Source: Letharia columbiana
Lineage: Eukaryota > Ascomycota > Lecanoromycetes > Lecanorales > Parmeliaceae
Assembly (NCBI RefSeq): GCF_014066305.1
Contig: NW_023501040.1
Span: 1,211,001 to 1,275,000, forward strand
Length of the DNA: 64,000 nt
Direction of reading: 5' to 3'
A model generated the notes under the pieces. That model did not search any database and had not been told where the DNA came from. It saw nothing but the letters and a program-made list of their open reading frames with translations. Made by a program: the position numbers and the translations under genes. Shown here piece by piece: positions 36,688 through 47,523 of this stretch; the stretch's first letter is position 1; each line of letters begins with the position of its first letter.

Positions 36688-37454
36688 GTGAGTGTGCGTT
36701 TCATAGACTTTGCAGATCTCCTTCGCAACCGCTTGAACATTGCATAGCCAAACGACACTGCAGAGTCTTGGGCTACTTGGGTGTGAACTGTCATGGTCTC
36801 CAGGTAGACCCCCCTATGATTGACGATGCATCTAAAGCAAGCAAGGAAAGTGGTGATTCTGGCAACCGTACGGCTGTCTTCCGGAGACCCTGGGTATCGA
36901 TTAATCTCAAGCATATATCCCTCAAGATATTGGGTTGTCTGGGGATAACACCCTTGACTGAATACAAGTGCCAGTGGACTGAGTACAGCCTGTGATAGTG
37001 ATGTACTCGGCTAGAGAGACGGCGCTAACGCGTTAATGCTTTGACGCCGGAGTGAAGTTGATGTCTATGCTTTGACGCCGGAGTGAAGTTGATATCCATG
37101 CTTTGACGCCGGAGTGAAGTTGATATCTATGCTTTGACGCCGGGGTGAAGTCGATATCAATATCTATATCTTAACACTCCGTTATTCAAACACCGCTCTT
37201 AAATATCCACTCCGTTTATGCTAAAGGTTTCCATCCGCATCGCGTTGAAACAAGGCCCTTTAAGCTTGGAACACTGCACAGTAAGTTATTTCACTGTTCC
37301 AGATCGCAGCGTGCAGAGTTGTTATTAGGCATGAAGTTTAAAGCTCACCTCACCTTCACTGTCTTATACCGTCACAGCTACGAGCAAGCCGGGATCGAAC
37401 CAATATATATAGATAAATACTAATAGCAATTATAGTATACTATCATAACTCAAA
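36688..37454. other. Intergenic region containing a minisatellite
   Basis: No gene. Contains the 4 x 31-bp tandem array (37036-37159). A sequence near 37387 (GCCGGGATCGAACC) resembles the reverse complement of a tRNA T arm but no cloverleaf can be built. The right end is AT-rich and holds the promoter of the CCCH gene. Confidence 0.5.
37036..37159. repeat. Minisatellite, four 31-bp units
   Basis: Units at 37036-37066, 37067-37097, 37098-37128 and 37129-37159 each begin ATGCTTTGACGCCGG and continue with GTGAAGTYGATRTC. Units differ by one to four substitutions, the last being the most diverged. Not coding in any frame with support. Confidence 0.92.
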
Positions 37455-39369
37455 ATGGCTTGGAATCCTGTATCAGCAAGTCGACTTCCGGCAGACGATC
37501 CTTATTGCAATAAAGGTCTGGGCAATCTTCCGGTCGAATCTGGAGCCTCACAGCTAGACGGTCGTTATAAGACCCACAGATCTGGCTATGCAAAGGGATA
37601 TGCCCGCAATACGGCCGCAGGTGGCTACGACCCTCAGACTCAATACGCCAAAAGACCTGGTTATATGACAAGGCACTTCCTCAATACGGCTACAGGTGGA
37701 TTGGGACCTGAAGCTCATCCAGCACTTTGTTCCGGGCAGCTTCCCCAAACACCTAGCCGTACCCATAGTTCACAGGAGATGACAATCGCATCTTCAGTTG
37801 GCCACATCCCCTCCTTACCCGACAACCCGCAGCATCAGCCCGGTAAGTCTCCGCCAAATCCGGCGAGCTACTTCCCACAGACACACTAATTAGCAAATTT
37901 GGGGCCTTATAGTGTTGCCAACTGCAGGTGGCGACCTCGCACAGACGCCTACCAACCAACAGGAATCCAACCTTGCCAATTCGCCAAGTCCAAGAGGACA
38001 AATCAGCGCTTCGCAACCGAAGTCGGTAAAACACCTTACCTGCTGGTACTGGGCAAATAAGGGCTGCAGACTGCCTGATCACGTTTGCCTCTACTCCCAC
38101 TTTGATACGGGAAGACTTGCAGAGCCACCAGTGCAGATTCAGCGAGGTCGTGAGTTTCCCTCCCATATCCTTCACTTAAGTTCGGGGCTTCTTTCCGAAC
38201 CTCACTTTGACAAGTTTGAAACCACGCTAAAGCCAAATCAGGTCCAGCAGTAGCCGGCAAGAACGCGACAAATCCTCGGCCGGTTTACAAAGATTGGAAA
38301 GGTCACCATCGATCGCAATCAGCTGCTGTCGTCGGTCCTCAAATTCAGAAACAAATCGAACACATCTATGCCAAGGCCGGACATCCTTCAAACCCCACAA
38401 CTGTCATACCCAAGCAATCAGAAACCGCGAATATGGTCAAGGAGGAGTTGTTCGGCTCTGCTCAGCCTATTGTTAACTACAATCGCGCTCATCCCGACGA
38501 TTCCGCGTCTCCCGCTCCTGCTGATTCTTACCGTAACATGTCCATCGGCATCGGGGCTTCCAACCAGCCCGTCCAGGAGCACTTTATCCGCTCTCCTCCC
38601 CAGATGGGTGGAAACTTCGTGGCTCCTAGCCACGCTGCTCAGTATCCCAGTGGCTCGATTCACTATGACACGGCCAGTAGCTACAGCCCTGGTGGTAATT
38701 ATGGCGGCACGGGTGTCAACTATGGCGGCACGGGTGTCAACTATGGCGGCACGGGTGGCAACTACGGCGGTATGGATGGCAACTACGGCATGGGTGGCAA
38801 TGGACCTGACCCTCACCATTTCGGCGTTAACGGTTCCAATAATCCCAACACTTCTATGCCTTCTGGCCAGTATGGTGGCCGCTCAGGCGGCTCTACTCAG
38901 GAGATGCAGGAGCAGATGAAGGTTAAGGACAAAGTGATCACTGAGCTCGCCGGCATTGTCGAGATGCTGGAAATCAACTATGGGATTTCCATCGACGACC
39001 AGACCACTACGTTCCAAAAGTTCATGGACATTGCCCGCTCTATGGAAGAAGAGGCGCGTGAGGCAGGGAACGTCGCATCTTCCAGCGAGACCAGGGGCAA
39101 GTAATCCCTGTCAACGTTCGTCTACAAGAGGCTAACACCCTCGCAGGGCGCGCATCTAATGTTCCAGCTCCCAGCGCCTCGATTCCTTCATACGGCCCCC
39201 CCCCGGCAATCACGAACGCATCATGACTGCGATGGAGGGCTATATCAATTTGGTCCAAATGGAGAAGATGGTCTTGGCCAAGTCTAAGGCTCGCAAGCAG
39301 GTGGTTGATGGGGATTTGGAGAGTATCGAGGCTGCGAAGCTGTTGCCTCGTAGGTGGATGGAGCGTTAG
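37455..39369 (+). CDS. CCCH zinc-finger protein with Gly/Tyr-Asn repeats (one missing base near the end)
   Basis: Probable RNA-binding protein. Exons: 37455-37842, 37913-38149, 38242-39096 and 39147-39369. Introns 1 and 2 are GT-AG (70, 92 bp); intron 3 (50 bp) is a GC-AG intron (GCAAGT, GCTAAC, GCAG). Without it the protein ends at TAA 39102-39104. The finger is LTCWYWANKGCRLPDHVCLY followed by SHFDTGR: Cys-x7-Cys-x6-Cys-x3-His. Next comes a Tyr/Asn/Gly segment with tandem NYGGTGV heptads (38697-38780), then a helical coiled-coil-like block (MQEQMKVKDKVITELAGIVE). In exon 4 the frame SIPSYGPPP must move by one base at a run of nine C (39196-39204; ten would fit) to continue as NHERIMTAMEGYINLVQMEK and end at TAG 39367-39369. 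The C-terminal block is coding-like and shares the charged helical style. Confidence 0.75.
38697..38780 (+). repeat. Intragenic 21-bp tandem repeat encoding NYGGTGV
   Basis: Units at 38697-38717, 38718-38738, 38739-38759 and 38760-38780 each read close to AAYTAYGGCGGCACGGGTGT and keep the reading frame, giving a low-complexity Gly/Tyr/Asn tract next to the zinc finger. Confidence 0.85.
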
Positions 39370-39922
39370 GATGGGGTCATTCGACAGCTGCTTACCATTG
39401 ACAAGGGTCAATGATTCATTAGAGATATATAGCAAGCTTGAATGAGGCAGGTAGAAGAGCCCATGATGACATGGCACGGAATAGAAGATGATATCTCGCT
39501 GAGACAATCCGCCCCATGCAACACCAACGTGATCAAACAAATGCTTAGCTGCTTCCCTTCTAAATCTGCCAAGTATCCGTCGTAGTTCAGTTCATCCGGT
39601 CCTGTACGAGGTGATTTGGCGAACAGCGAGTACCAAGTATTCGACACTGCTTGGGCTTGCCAACTTGGTCTGTTAGATTTCACTGCTCTGTCGGTACATA
39701 CGAGTATGGAAAAGATGACTTGGCGTTACTTTTTACCCCCTCTAGGTTTTATGTCTTTGTTCAGAAGCCTCCGATCCAAGTCACACTTGTTACATTTGCT
39801 AGCATCTGGCTCTCCAACCCAAGGTTACGAAGCCAAGATATTGGACGAATGGTTGGGTGCTCGCCCGTGAAGGCTATCAATGTATATACATAGAATCCAA
39901 GGTAATCCATATCCGGCTGTAT
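39370..39922. other. Intergenic region between convergent genes
   Basis: 3' flanks of the CCCH gene and ETF beta. Frames of 80-91 codons on both strands lack any motif. Confidence 0.4.
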
Positions 39923-40907
39923 CTATATAGCCCCAAGTTCCTTCAGCTTCGCTATCATACCGTCCACATCCTCTACTTTTCCTCCTCCTTTCCTCGGTGG
40001 TGGCTCTGTACACAGGTTCGTTAGCACCTGTTCCGCACGCTGAAGACTCAATCGAAAGACAGACACTCAAAGCTATCCACCCAGCCAAAAACGACAGAGT
40101 ACAACGGCAGAGAAGCAGCACTTACCCTCCACTCTAACAGTCTTCAACCTCCTCCCCTCATCCACCCCATAATCACTCAAAGTCTTCTTCTCCAACTTCT
40201 TCTTCTTCGCCTTCATGATATTCGGCAAACTCGCATACCTCGGCTCATTCAACCGCAAATCCGTCGTTATGATCCCGGGCAACGGAAACCGCACCGTCTC
40301 CACGCCGCCATCCACCTCCCGCGTCACACTGACCCGATCGCCGTCGTCAAACTCAATCTTCGACGCCTGCGTCGCCTGGCCCCACCCCAACAACCCCGCC
40401 AGCATCTGCCCCGTCTGGTTCGAATCATCGTCGATGGATTGCTTGCCCAATATCACCAGGTTCGGCCCCTCCTCCGCCACGACTTTTGCCAACAGCTTCG
40501 CAACCCCCAACGGCTCGAGTTCCGCCTGCCCTTGGCCGGCGTCGGGGATCTCGACGTGGATCGACCTGTCCGCCCCCATTGCCATGGCTGTGCGGAGCAC
40601 GTCGACGCATTTGGCGGGGCCGGCGCTGAGGGCGAGTATGTCGTCGACGGGAGGGTTCTTGCGTTCGCGCATCCGGACGGCGGCTTCGATGGAGAGTTCG
40701 TCGAAAGGGTTCATGGAGTGTTTGACGCCGGCGGTCTCGACGGCCGTGCGGGCTTTGTTGACGCGGGGTTTGACCTGTGAGGAGGAGGGGGGTCAGTGGA
40801 CGAGTGTCTGTAGAGGGAGATTGGAAGGGTCGGGGAGGCGGGAAAGGGCTTACAGCGTAGTCGATGACCCGTTTGACAGGCACCAGGATCTTCAATGGGG
40901 TAGGCAT
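39923..40907 (-). CDS. Electron transfer flavoprotein beta subunit, 261 aa
   Basis: Mitochondrial ETF passes electrons from acyl-CoA dehydrogenases to ETF-ubiquinone oxidoreductase. Three exons, 40854-40907, 40126-40774 and 39923-40005, with introns of 79 and 120 bp; phases close. Conserved blocks: MPTPLKILVPVKRVIDYAVK, MNPFDELSIEAAVRMRER, then LGKQSIDDDSNQTGQMLAGL (the ETF-beta signature region with the AMP-binding DDSNQTGQ), GWGQATQASKIE, and LRLNEPRYASLPNIMKAKKK (recognition loop and ETF signature). The tail EEPPPRKGGGKVEDVDGMIA ends in KLKELGAI. As usual for ETF beta there is no long presequence. Functionally it would accept electrons from isovaleryl-CoA dehydrogenase, one step before the MCC whose beta subunit lies at 7.5 kb. 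Confidence 0.95.
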
Positions 40908-41263
40908 ATTGAGCGGTGTAAAGGACCAATGGTCGAGCAGAGGTGACGTTCTCAAGATGGGAGTCTGGGGAAGCCTCGGCTATTTAGCCGCGCCCATAGT
41001 ATTCTTTCTCCGCAATCGGTATATGTAGTCAACCTTGTCTTCGATCTTACGTTTCAGTATATGTTCGCGTCGCCTGTCTGAGCTATCATTGTTGCACCCT
41101 GCAACGTGCAATCCTACCAGAGCACGCCGCAATGTGATTACGTTGACCCCTGCGCAGCATGCGCTAGCCTCCAGCTCCTCCTTTCGAGTGCACTACACCA
41201 TCGTCTGAACATCCTCCACTTGCCCCACAGCGTCAGCAACATCCCCCTTCCCCCTCTTCAACA
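40908..41263. promoter_or_regulatory. Divergent promoter region of ETF beta and an ankyrin gene
   Basis: 356 bp between divergent starts. C-rich near 41220-41260 (CCCCTTCCCCCTC), a pyrimidine tract just before the ankyrin ATG as often seen in fungal core promoters. Confidence 0.35.
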
Positions 41264-42151
41264 ATGCAACCAGGCCGCGCCACGATACAGCATGGCACCT
41301 CCTCCAACCCCTCCATCGAACCCACAACCGCCGCCTCCCTCCACGCCTTCGCCGAAGCCTGCGCAAACGGCAACATGGACACCGTAGCCATCCTCGCAAC
41401 CGGCGACGACCACTACCCCAATACGCAACACTACCTCAACCACGGCCTCCTCGCCTCAATCATCCACAAACAACTGCCAATCGCCCGCTTCCTACTCTCC
41501 CACGGCGCAACGATCACCCCATCCATAGCAATGGCGGCCGTCAGAGGCGAATGCACACCGATTTTCGAACTGCTGCTGGAGAACGGGTGGGATGTGAACA
41601 GCCCCGTCACGGGCGGACAACCTGCCCTGTCGGCATTCGTGAAGAACGAAGCGCTGCTGAAGTGGTTCCTGGACCACGGCGCAGACCCCAATCTCGGGCC
41701 CCCTCCTTCACCGCAACCGGATTCTGCACCCGTCCCGGATTCCGGCTCCACCCTCGACTGCGCCGCCTCCGCCGCCACGCCCGCGATCTTCGACCTCCTG
41801 CTCCGACACGGCGCGAAACTGGAGAATAGCCAAGCGCTGCACATGGCGGCGGCGAGCCAGGAGGACGCGGGGAGGATTCCGATGATGGAATACTTGCTGC
41901 GCAAGGGCTGCGATATAAACGCCAGTGATGGGGCGAGAGGGTTCCAGGCCGTGGGACCGCCGTTGTTCTATGCGATCAGGCAGGGCCAGGTGCAGAAGGT
42001 GCGCTGGTTGTTGGCACACGGGGCTGATGCGAGGGTCGAGGGGAGAGGAGGGGCGACGGCGTTGAGAATGGCGGAGCAGACGGGGGTGGGGGATGTGATT
42101 GCCATGGTCAAAGAGACTCTGGAGAGGGTGGGGGACCGAGCTCAGGCGTAG
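41264..42151 (+). CDS. Ankyrin-repeat protein, 295 aa
   Basis: Single exon from ATG 41264 to TAG 42149-42151. At least five ankyrin-type repeats are visible: LHAFAEACANGNMDTVAILA, LASIIHKQLPIARFLLSHGA, MAAVRGECTPIFELLLENGW, then ALLKWFLDHGADPN, DCAASAATPAIFDLLLRHGA, FYAIRQGQVQKVRWLLAHGA and LRMAEQTGVGDVIAMVKETL. A short Pro-rich linker (GPPPSPQPDSAPVPDSG) interrupts the array. GC-rich codon use differs from the AT-richer accessory genes at the left end. Likely a small cytosolic protein-binding adaptor; partner unknown. Unlike the ankyrin gene at 2.3-3.2 kb it is intact. Confidence 0.88.
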   Translation: MQPGRATIQHGTSSNPSIEPTTAASLHAFAEACANGNMDTVAILATGDDHYPNTQHYLNHGLLASIIHKQLPIARFLLSHGATITPSIAMAAVRGECTPIFELLLENGWDVNSPVTGGQPALSAFVKNEALLKWFLDHGADPNLGPPPSPQPDSAPVPDSGSTLDCAASAATPAIFDLLLRHGAKLENSQALHMAAASQEDAGRIPMMEYLLRKGCDINASDGARGFQAVGPPLFYAIRQGQVQKVRWLLAHGADARVEGRGGATALRMAEQTGVGDVIAMVKETLERVGDRAQA

Positions 42152-42626
42152 TGACTAGGTAGGGAGTAGATTTGAGCAACCGGATCTTGCTTCCTCCCCG
42201 GATTGTATCGTCGCCTTTAACGCACCGGACCGGAAAAATACCTCTCTGTCGTAAGAAGTAAGCTCGAAGCGAATTTTGGGCGGAAGACGTGGGCGAAAAA
42301 GCAAAAAGGAGACGGTGACGCTGCCGCTTATGATGGCAACCTAGGCGAGCAGAACGGGAAAAGTTGAAAAGGCCGCTCGGTACGAAGTAGGATATTATAG
42401 CTGCGAGAATCTTATTGCCTTCTCCTACGGATATACATCGTCTGACCCTTGCTACATGAAGATGAGACCTCAAATCCGGTAGCCGGCCCACATTATGGAT
42501 GCACTAACTTCGCTGTCCAATATCGACAATCATCATCATCATCATCATCATCAACCCATCATGACCCACTCACCCCCCCCCGGGAAACACCTCTTCCACC
42601 CTCGAACCCCCCGCAAGTGACCCTCC
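42152..42626. other. Intergenic region between convergent ankyrin and DUF3445 genes
   Basis: Contains an ATC-trinucleotide microsatellite at 42529-42552. No gene is supported; the 127-codon minus frame at 42108-42491 is antisense to the ankyrin end and has no motif. Confidence 0.45.
42529..42552. repeat. (ATC)n microsatellite
   Basis: Eight uninterrupted ATC units in a noncoding gap between two convergent genes. Confidence 0.85.
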
Positions 42627-44312
42627 TCAAAACCCCTGCCGCCGATGCCACTTCTCCTCCCAGCCCGGAAACCACGGCGCCTCCTCCAGCGTCCGCACCT
42701 CCCAACCCCTCTCCGTCAGCCCATCCGCCTCCTGCTCCCGCGCCCACCCTTCCAACGCCGGCAGCACGACGTGCTCCACGTGCCACGTGCTCTTGTACTC
42801 CATGAGCGCCTTCTTCCCGTCCCGGAGGACCTTGGCGAGCAGCGCGGGCACGTACGCTTCGGACCGGAAGTCGTCGAGCGGGGTGAAGAGGGCCTTGAAG
42901 TTGAAGACGATGGCGCCGGAGAGGGGGAGGCGGCGGAGGGTCTGCCAGTCGACGCGCAGGTGGACGCGGGAGACGGGGAGGTTGGGCACTTGGCGGGTGC
43001 GGAAGGTTTCGTGGGGGTCGCCGGGCGGCATGAAGAGGGGGGTGTCGACCTCGAGACCCCAGGAGCCGCGTTGGATGGGGCGGTTGGGGGGGAGGTGGGA
43101 GAAGTAGCTGGCGTGGTCGCACGGTCAGTCGGACAACCGGGTCGGGGATGATGTCAAAGAGGGGACGTACCGGTCCATTGAGAACTCCATCTTGGCTTTG
43201 TAGTCGGGGATTGGGTTGTGGATCTCCTTGAGCTGCATACCGAGCTTGGTGTCGACGTTCCAGCCGAGCGAGGAACAGAGGAGACCGGCGCGGAAGTAGT
43301 ACATGCCATCCTCGGGGTTGCGCAACATGACGGCGAAGTCTTCCGGGACGTTCTCGAGCAGGACATGCAACGGATGCATGTCCTCGATGACGGTCTCCTT
43401 GTCCAAGATGGCATTGTGGAAGACATAGCCTTTCGACGTGGACAGTGACAGGGAGAAGTACTGAGGATAGCGGGCGCACAGGAATTGAAGGGCATTCTCC
43501 ATGATCTCTTTGCAGGCCAATTCGCTGCCGGGGAGATAGTTGAGCACCAGTTTGCCGTGCTTTTCGAAAAGCTCTTTCCGCTCCGCAACTCGTGCGACGT
43601 AGTTACTTTCGAGCTCTAGCCACCAGTCGGGTTCCAGTTTGTTGAGCGCTATACCATTTGTGAGCTGTTAGTCAGCTTAACGAAGAGTCAACATACCCAT
43701 GGTCTGATGATATGCCCATCTAAAGGGTCGATATGGCCGAGGTAGAGCTTTCTCAATCTCAAATTCCTTGTAGGCTTTTGGAAGAGGCACACCGCTAAGC
43801 TTGGCGTAGTCGGGAAAGTCACCAAGGGCTTTGATCTCCGCCACCGATATCTCCATCGGCGTGTAAGTTGACGGCCCACATTCCCTGTAGTCAGCTTCAA
43901 AAGGGATGACGTTCTTCGTAAATTCTTCTTGGGAAATTTCAAGAGGCCCGATATTCTTCTTTTGCGAAGTTGACAATGATTCTGCAACCTCGAGCAGCAC
44001 TTCGCGGCTCGAGGGTGGAAAGATGTCCTTGTATTCCGCTGGGGGCGGTGCATTGTTTGGGACCCTCTTTTCCGGAGTCAACGACCGAGGCGGTGTCCTT
44101 GCAGAAGAGGAGCGACGGCCTCGAGCCACAACAGGAGCCCAGGAGGATACACGTGCATAGAGAGCCTCTCTTTGGCTTTTGGTCAGGACCAGCAAGGCGA
44201 TATTGCTCAGGAGCACAGCGATGGCGAGATAAATCAAAGATTGACCGGATGGCAAGTATCCCTCGAGGGACAAGATGGCATTCCGGATGCCGGATTCGTT
44301 CAAGGTATCCAT
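42627..44312 (-). CDS. DUF3445 protein with N-terminal membrane anchor, 524 aa
   Basis: Belongs to the DUF3445 family (heme-dependent oxidative N-demethylase-like alpha subunit), oxidoreductases of poorly known role in fungi. Three exons, 43697-44312, 43171-43648 and 42627-43107; introns of 48 and 63 bp; phases close. Residues about 25-43 form a TM helix (LIYLAIAVLLSNIALLVLT) followed by a basic, Ser/Pro-rich linker. The domain opens with PYRPFRWAYHQTMALNKLEP and DWWLELESNYVARVAERKEL, then YLPGSELACKEIMENALQFL, ARYPQYFSLS, PLHVLLENVPEDFAVMLRNP, YYFRAGLLCSSLGWNV, GMQLKEIHNPIPDYKAKMEF, SMDRYFSHLPPNRPIQRGSW, and RLPLSGAIVFNFKALFTPLD. His and Cys residues that could bind heme occur in LHVLLENVPED and LLCSSLGW but I cannot assign the ligand. 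The anchor suggests ER or outer-membrane location. Confidence 0.85.
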
Positions 44313-45816
44313 CGTCCTTTTCGGGCTAATCCCGAGTAGTCAAGGTATGGCTCTGCCAGTGGGCTCAAACGTTGGCGGAATTGAGGCTTGGAAGCCTTGA
44401 TCGTTCGAGCGATGATATATATGTATGAGGAGGATACTTGTGGTACTGCACGACTCTTGGGATTGCAACAAGCGTCTCCTTCCTGCTTAAATTGCTACAA
44501 TAAGGTAGCGTAGCACCTTGGTCCTTTTCTCCGAGCTCCGCGGTAAACGCAGATTCTAAGCTGTTCAGAGGCCGATCATGATCATGCAGCTCTGTCATGG
44601 CGTTCCATCTCAATTAATAAATGGGAAGCAATGCAGGTGCAGGTGCAGGCAGATAGATTTTTTTTTTTTTGAAAGACTGAGAATAAGAAAAACCAATGCG
44701 ATGCAGTGAATAGCCTATTATATGTATCTCTGAATATCTTACATGCCCATATCTCCCCTCAATCACCAATGTTGGCTTTGCCTTCCCCGGACGCAGAACC
44801 TATCAGTCGGTTACCTCAAGGTTCCCTATCAGGTGTGTACCAGACGTCTGAGAGTGAAAGGTTGCGATGAAAGGGAAGTGTTCGCCGTTTGGAGGTAAAG
44901 TCGTTGAGGAAGGTCAGAGGCGCTAACCGAAGGAGGCAATGAGTTCCCTGCAGGCTGCCAAAAGGCACGGACCCCGAAACCAAGTCTGGTGGGAATCTAA
45001 AATCATGAGACATTATTAACTTATGGCGCTGGTTTTACGTACCTATCAATAAGATAGGTATTATCGACAGACTACAGACACAGTACATTATGTATGTTAC
45101 ACTCGGGCGGAAATAAATGGCGTCAAAAAGACGTCGGCATGTCGGCATTCGACTAGGAATTATGAATTCTTCCACTCCGACAGTCTCCCCACGCTTCGCC
45201 CTGAAAGCACTGCAGCACAGCATCTGTCACGCTCGATAAGCACCACAACATCATCATCCTCCATACTAACTCGCATTGGCTGCTGAAAATGGTAACTAAA
45301 TGTGAATGTTGTGAAGTGAAGACGTTTGCCGTCAATAATGCACAATGCTCTCTATATCCATCACTTCTGTGTGTCTGCATCACCATAAGGCGAATCATGG
45401 AGCCTTTTCCTTTTGCTCATGCCATCCACCCCCTCTGCCCTTCCTTCCGTCTCCAGGCCGTAAAGCGTAGAAAATGGCCTCAAGACCCAAACAATGTACG
45501 AGAACGTACAGCACACATGCGCCAGTCATCAGCTATTGTACAGGGAATTAAAGATGGTATATCACTCCGGACCGGTAATGCTCGGCCTACAACCCAACGC
45601 CATTTGATGACCTTCCGAGAGGTACATGCATGCACAACGGATACCGACGAGAAAACGGTGACTGTAATTAATAGAGGTAGGATGTAGTGCGCTAAAATGA
45701 ACGAGTGAGAGTTTCGATGGAGGACGCGCGCAACGGTTGTCGGATCAATCCACGTCAACCCGATTGGATGCAAATGGTTGCTAACCATCATCGGGGTTTG
45801 CAATCTGATGGGCAAA
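44313..45816. other. 1.5-kb intergenic region
   Basis: No supported gene. Features seen: three tandem GCAGGT units followed by a T12 run near 44635-44670, and a small perfect hairpin at about 45042-45060 (ACCTATC-AATAA-GATAGGT). The many frames of 60-130 codons overlap on both strands without motifs. Confidence 0.4.
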
Positions 45817-47523
45817 TTACTCAGCAATCGTAGACAGATACCTTCGATGGGAGAGGGGACTTACGCGCAACATGCGCCGGGAGTAGTCCTGGTCATCCCT
45901 GAAGCTTCTAACGCTAACGTGACTTCCATTGTCATGCAATGGATTCCACAATGCCGTGGGCTCCAGTCTCTGATCGACAACTCGAGGGTAGCTGCTTCGC
46001 CGTTCGACCGCTGATAATGTGTCTGCTGGGCTCTTCTCCGAGCCATCGCGATTACTAGGGCCCCAGCCACTCGTTTGTATGACTGGTATCGTCGGTCCGG
46101 TCTTCTCACGTTGGGGTCCTCCGGCGCCTACCAACCCCATTTGGCTGAGTCGACTTGGCCGACGTTGAGGAGTGCTGCTACCAGCGACGGAAGAAATAGC
46201 GGCGGGCTCAGGTTGCCGCCTTCGGCTGCGACGAAGAAAGAACCAGATGACACCTGCGATTAGGAGAAGGAGGACGATTGACACAGCGACAAAGGTTCCG
46301 GCGACCTTTCCTGAACTGGAGAAGAAGCCACCGTTGTTCTCTTTTGCTGCTGTGATAATTGTCGTCGCTGTTGCTGGAGGCGAAGTGGGAGTGATTGTCA
46401 AGGTTTTTATTTGGCCAGTCACTGTGGTGACAGACGTGAAAGGTGTAGCTGACCAGGAGCTGCTTGATGTAGTCGTACTGGACTTGGCGATGGTTGTAGG
46501 AGTGGAGGAAGTTGTGAGAGTCGTGGGAGTGGAAGTGGTAGTGGGAGTAAGATTAAGTGATACTGGTATTGGTTGAGACGTGGAGCTCGTAGACGTCGTA
46601 GATGGCGTCTATAAAGCTTTTGTTAGCCATGATTCTCTATATAGATGGCAAACGTCTAATGTGCGGTAGAAGAGGGCAGGGTGAGTCCGTACTATAGACA
46701 CAAAAGAAATAGAAACCGATGGTGACTCTGTGACTGTTTCCTGCACAGTCATAGGATCAGGACTCGGATCCGGTGAAGAAGTAATTTGCGAGGAGGAAAT
46801 TAGAAAATGTGGGATTACAGGGTTGGCTGCCGACGGTATTGCAGTCGGGGGTCCAGTAGTAGGCAAAACGGTTGACAGTACTGAAGGGGTACTGCTGGTA
46901 GAAGAAGAGGTTGCCTCAGGGGAAGAGGTGGTGCCAAGAGGGACGCCTGGTAAGGGTTGGGTACTAACCGCCTGAAGAGTATCACTTGTTGTTGGAGTTG
47001 GAGCTGGAGTAGGAATAGGAGTAGGAGTTGTCGTGGGAGTTGGGGTCGGCGTCGACGTCGTAGAGGTGCTGGTTGATGCACCAATTGTACCGGATGGTGC
47101 ATTGCCTAGAGCAACATATCCGAACAGGCCTGATGACGCACTTCCACAGTTCTCGTATGGATACCCTGGACACGCCTCACTACAATTGCCAGTGGACGTT
47201 GTATCGGCGGGAGAATAGTTCGAACACCAGCAGTTTTGGTTTTGTACGACCGCGAATGCGAAACCTGAGCAGGCAGTCTGACATGCTCCGTTGGAGTTGA
47301 AGTGATTCGACACTAGAAAAGGCCACGGTCAGCATGTTAAGCGGTATGCGTGTGGGGCTTGCAGCATGTTCGTACCAGCATTCGAATCAGAGCCAGTGTT
47401 CTGCGAGGAGCACAGTTCTTGGGACAGTTGGACTGAGGGCCTCGGTGCAGCGAAAGCTAGCAAAACTGCAAGCGATTGGATGAAGGGTCGAGCACCAAGT
47501 CGCCTCCAGATTGGGGTGGCCAT
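45817..47523 (-). CDS. WSC-domain cell-wall sensor-like membrane protein, 519 aa
   Basis: Resembles Wsc-type stress sensors of the cell-wall integrity pathway (Wsc1/Slg1 family). Three exons, 47376-47523, 46693-47312 and 45817-46608; introns of 63 and 84 bp; phases close. Start ATG 47523 gives MATPIWRRLGARPFIQSLAV followed by LLAFAAP, a plausible signal peptide. A single WSC domain follows (CSSQNTGSDSN across the intron, then GACQTACSGFAFAVVQNQNC, CWCSNYSP, CSEACPGYPYENCGS), with the usual eight-Cys pattern. Residues about 115-350 are a Ser/Thr/Pro stalk with (TP)n runs, probably O-mannosylated. One TM helix lies near residues 358-380 (GTFVAVSIVLLLLIAGVIWF) with a basic stop-transfer FLRRSRRR. 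The cytosolic tail (about 135 aa, Ser/Arg-rich) could signal to Rom2-type GEFs; that is inference. Confidence 0.9.

Noticed and set aside
37380..37402. tRNA-like T arm (reverse strand GGTTCGATCCCGGC)
   Set aside because: No A box, anticodon stem or acceptor stem can be formed around it.
42559..43479. 306-codon minus frame overlapping DUF3445
   Set aside because: Arg/Pro-rich out-of-frame shadow; the spliced DUF3445 frame explains the region.
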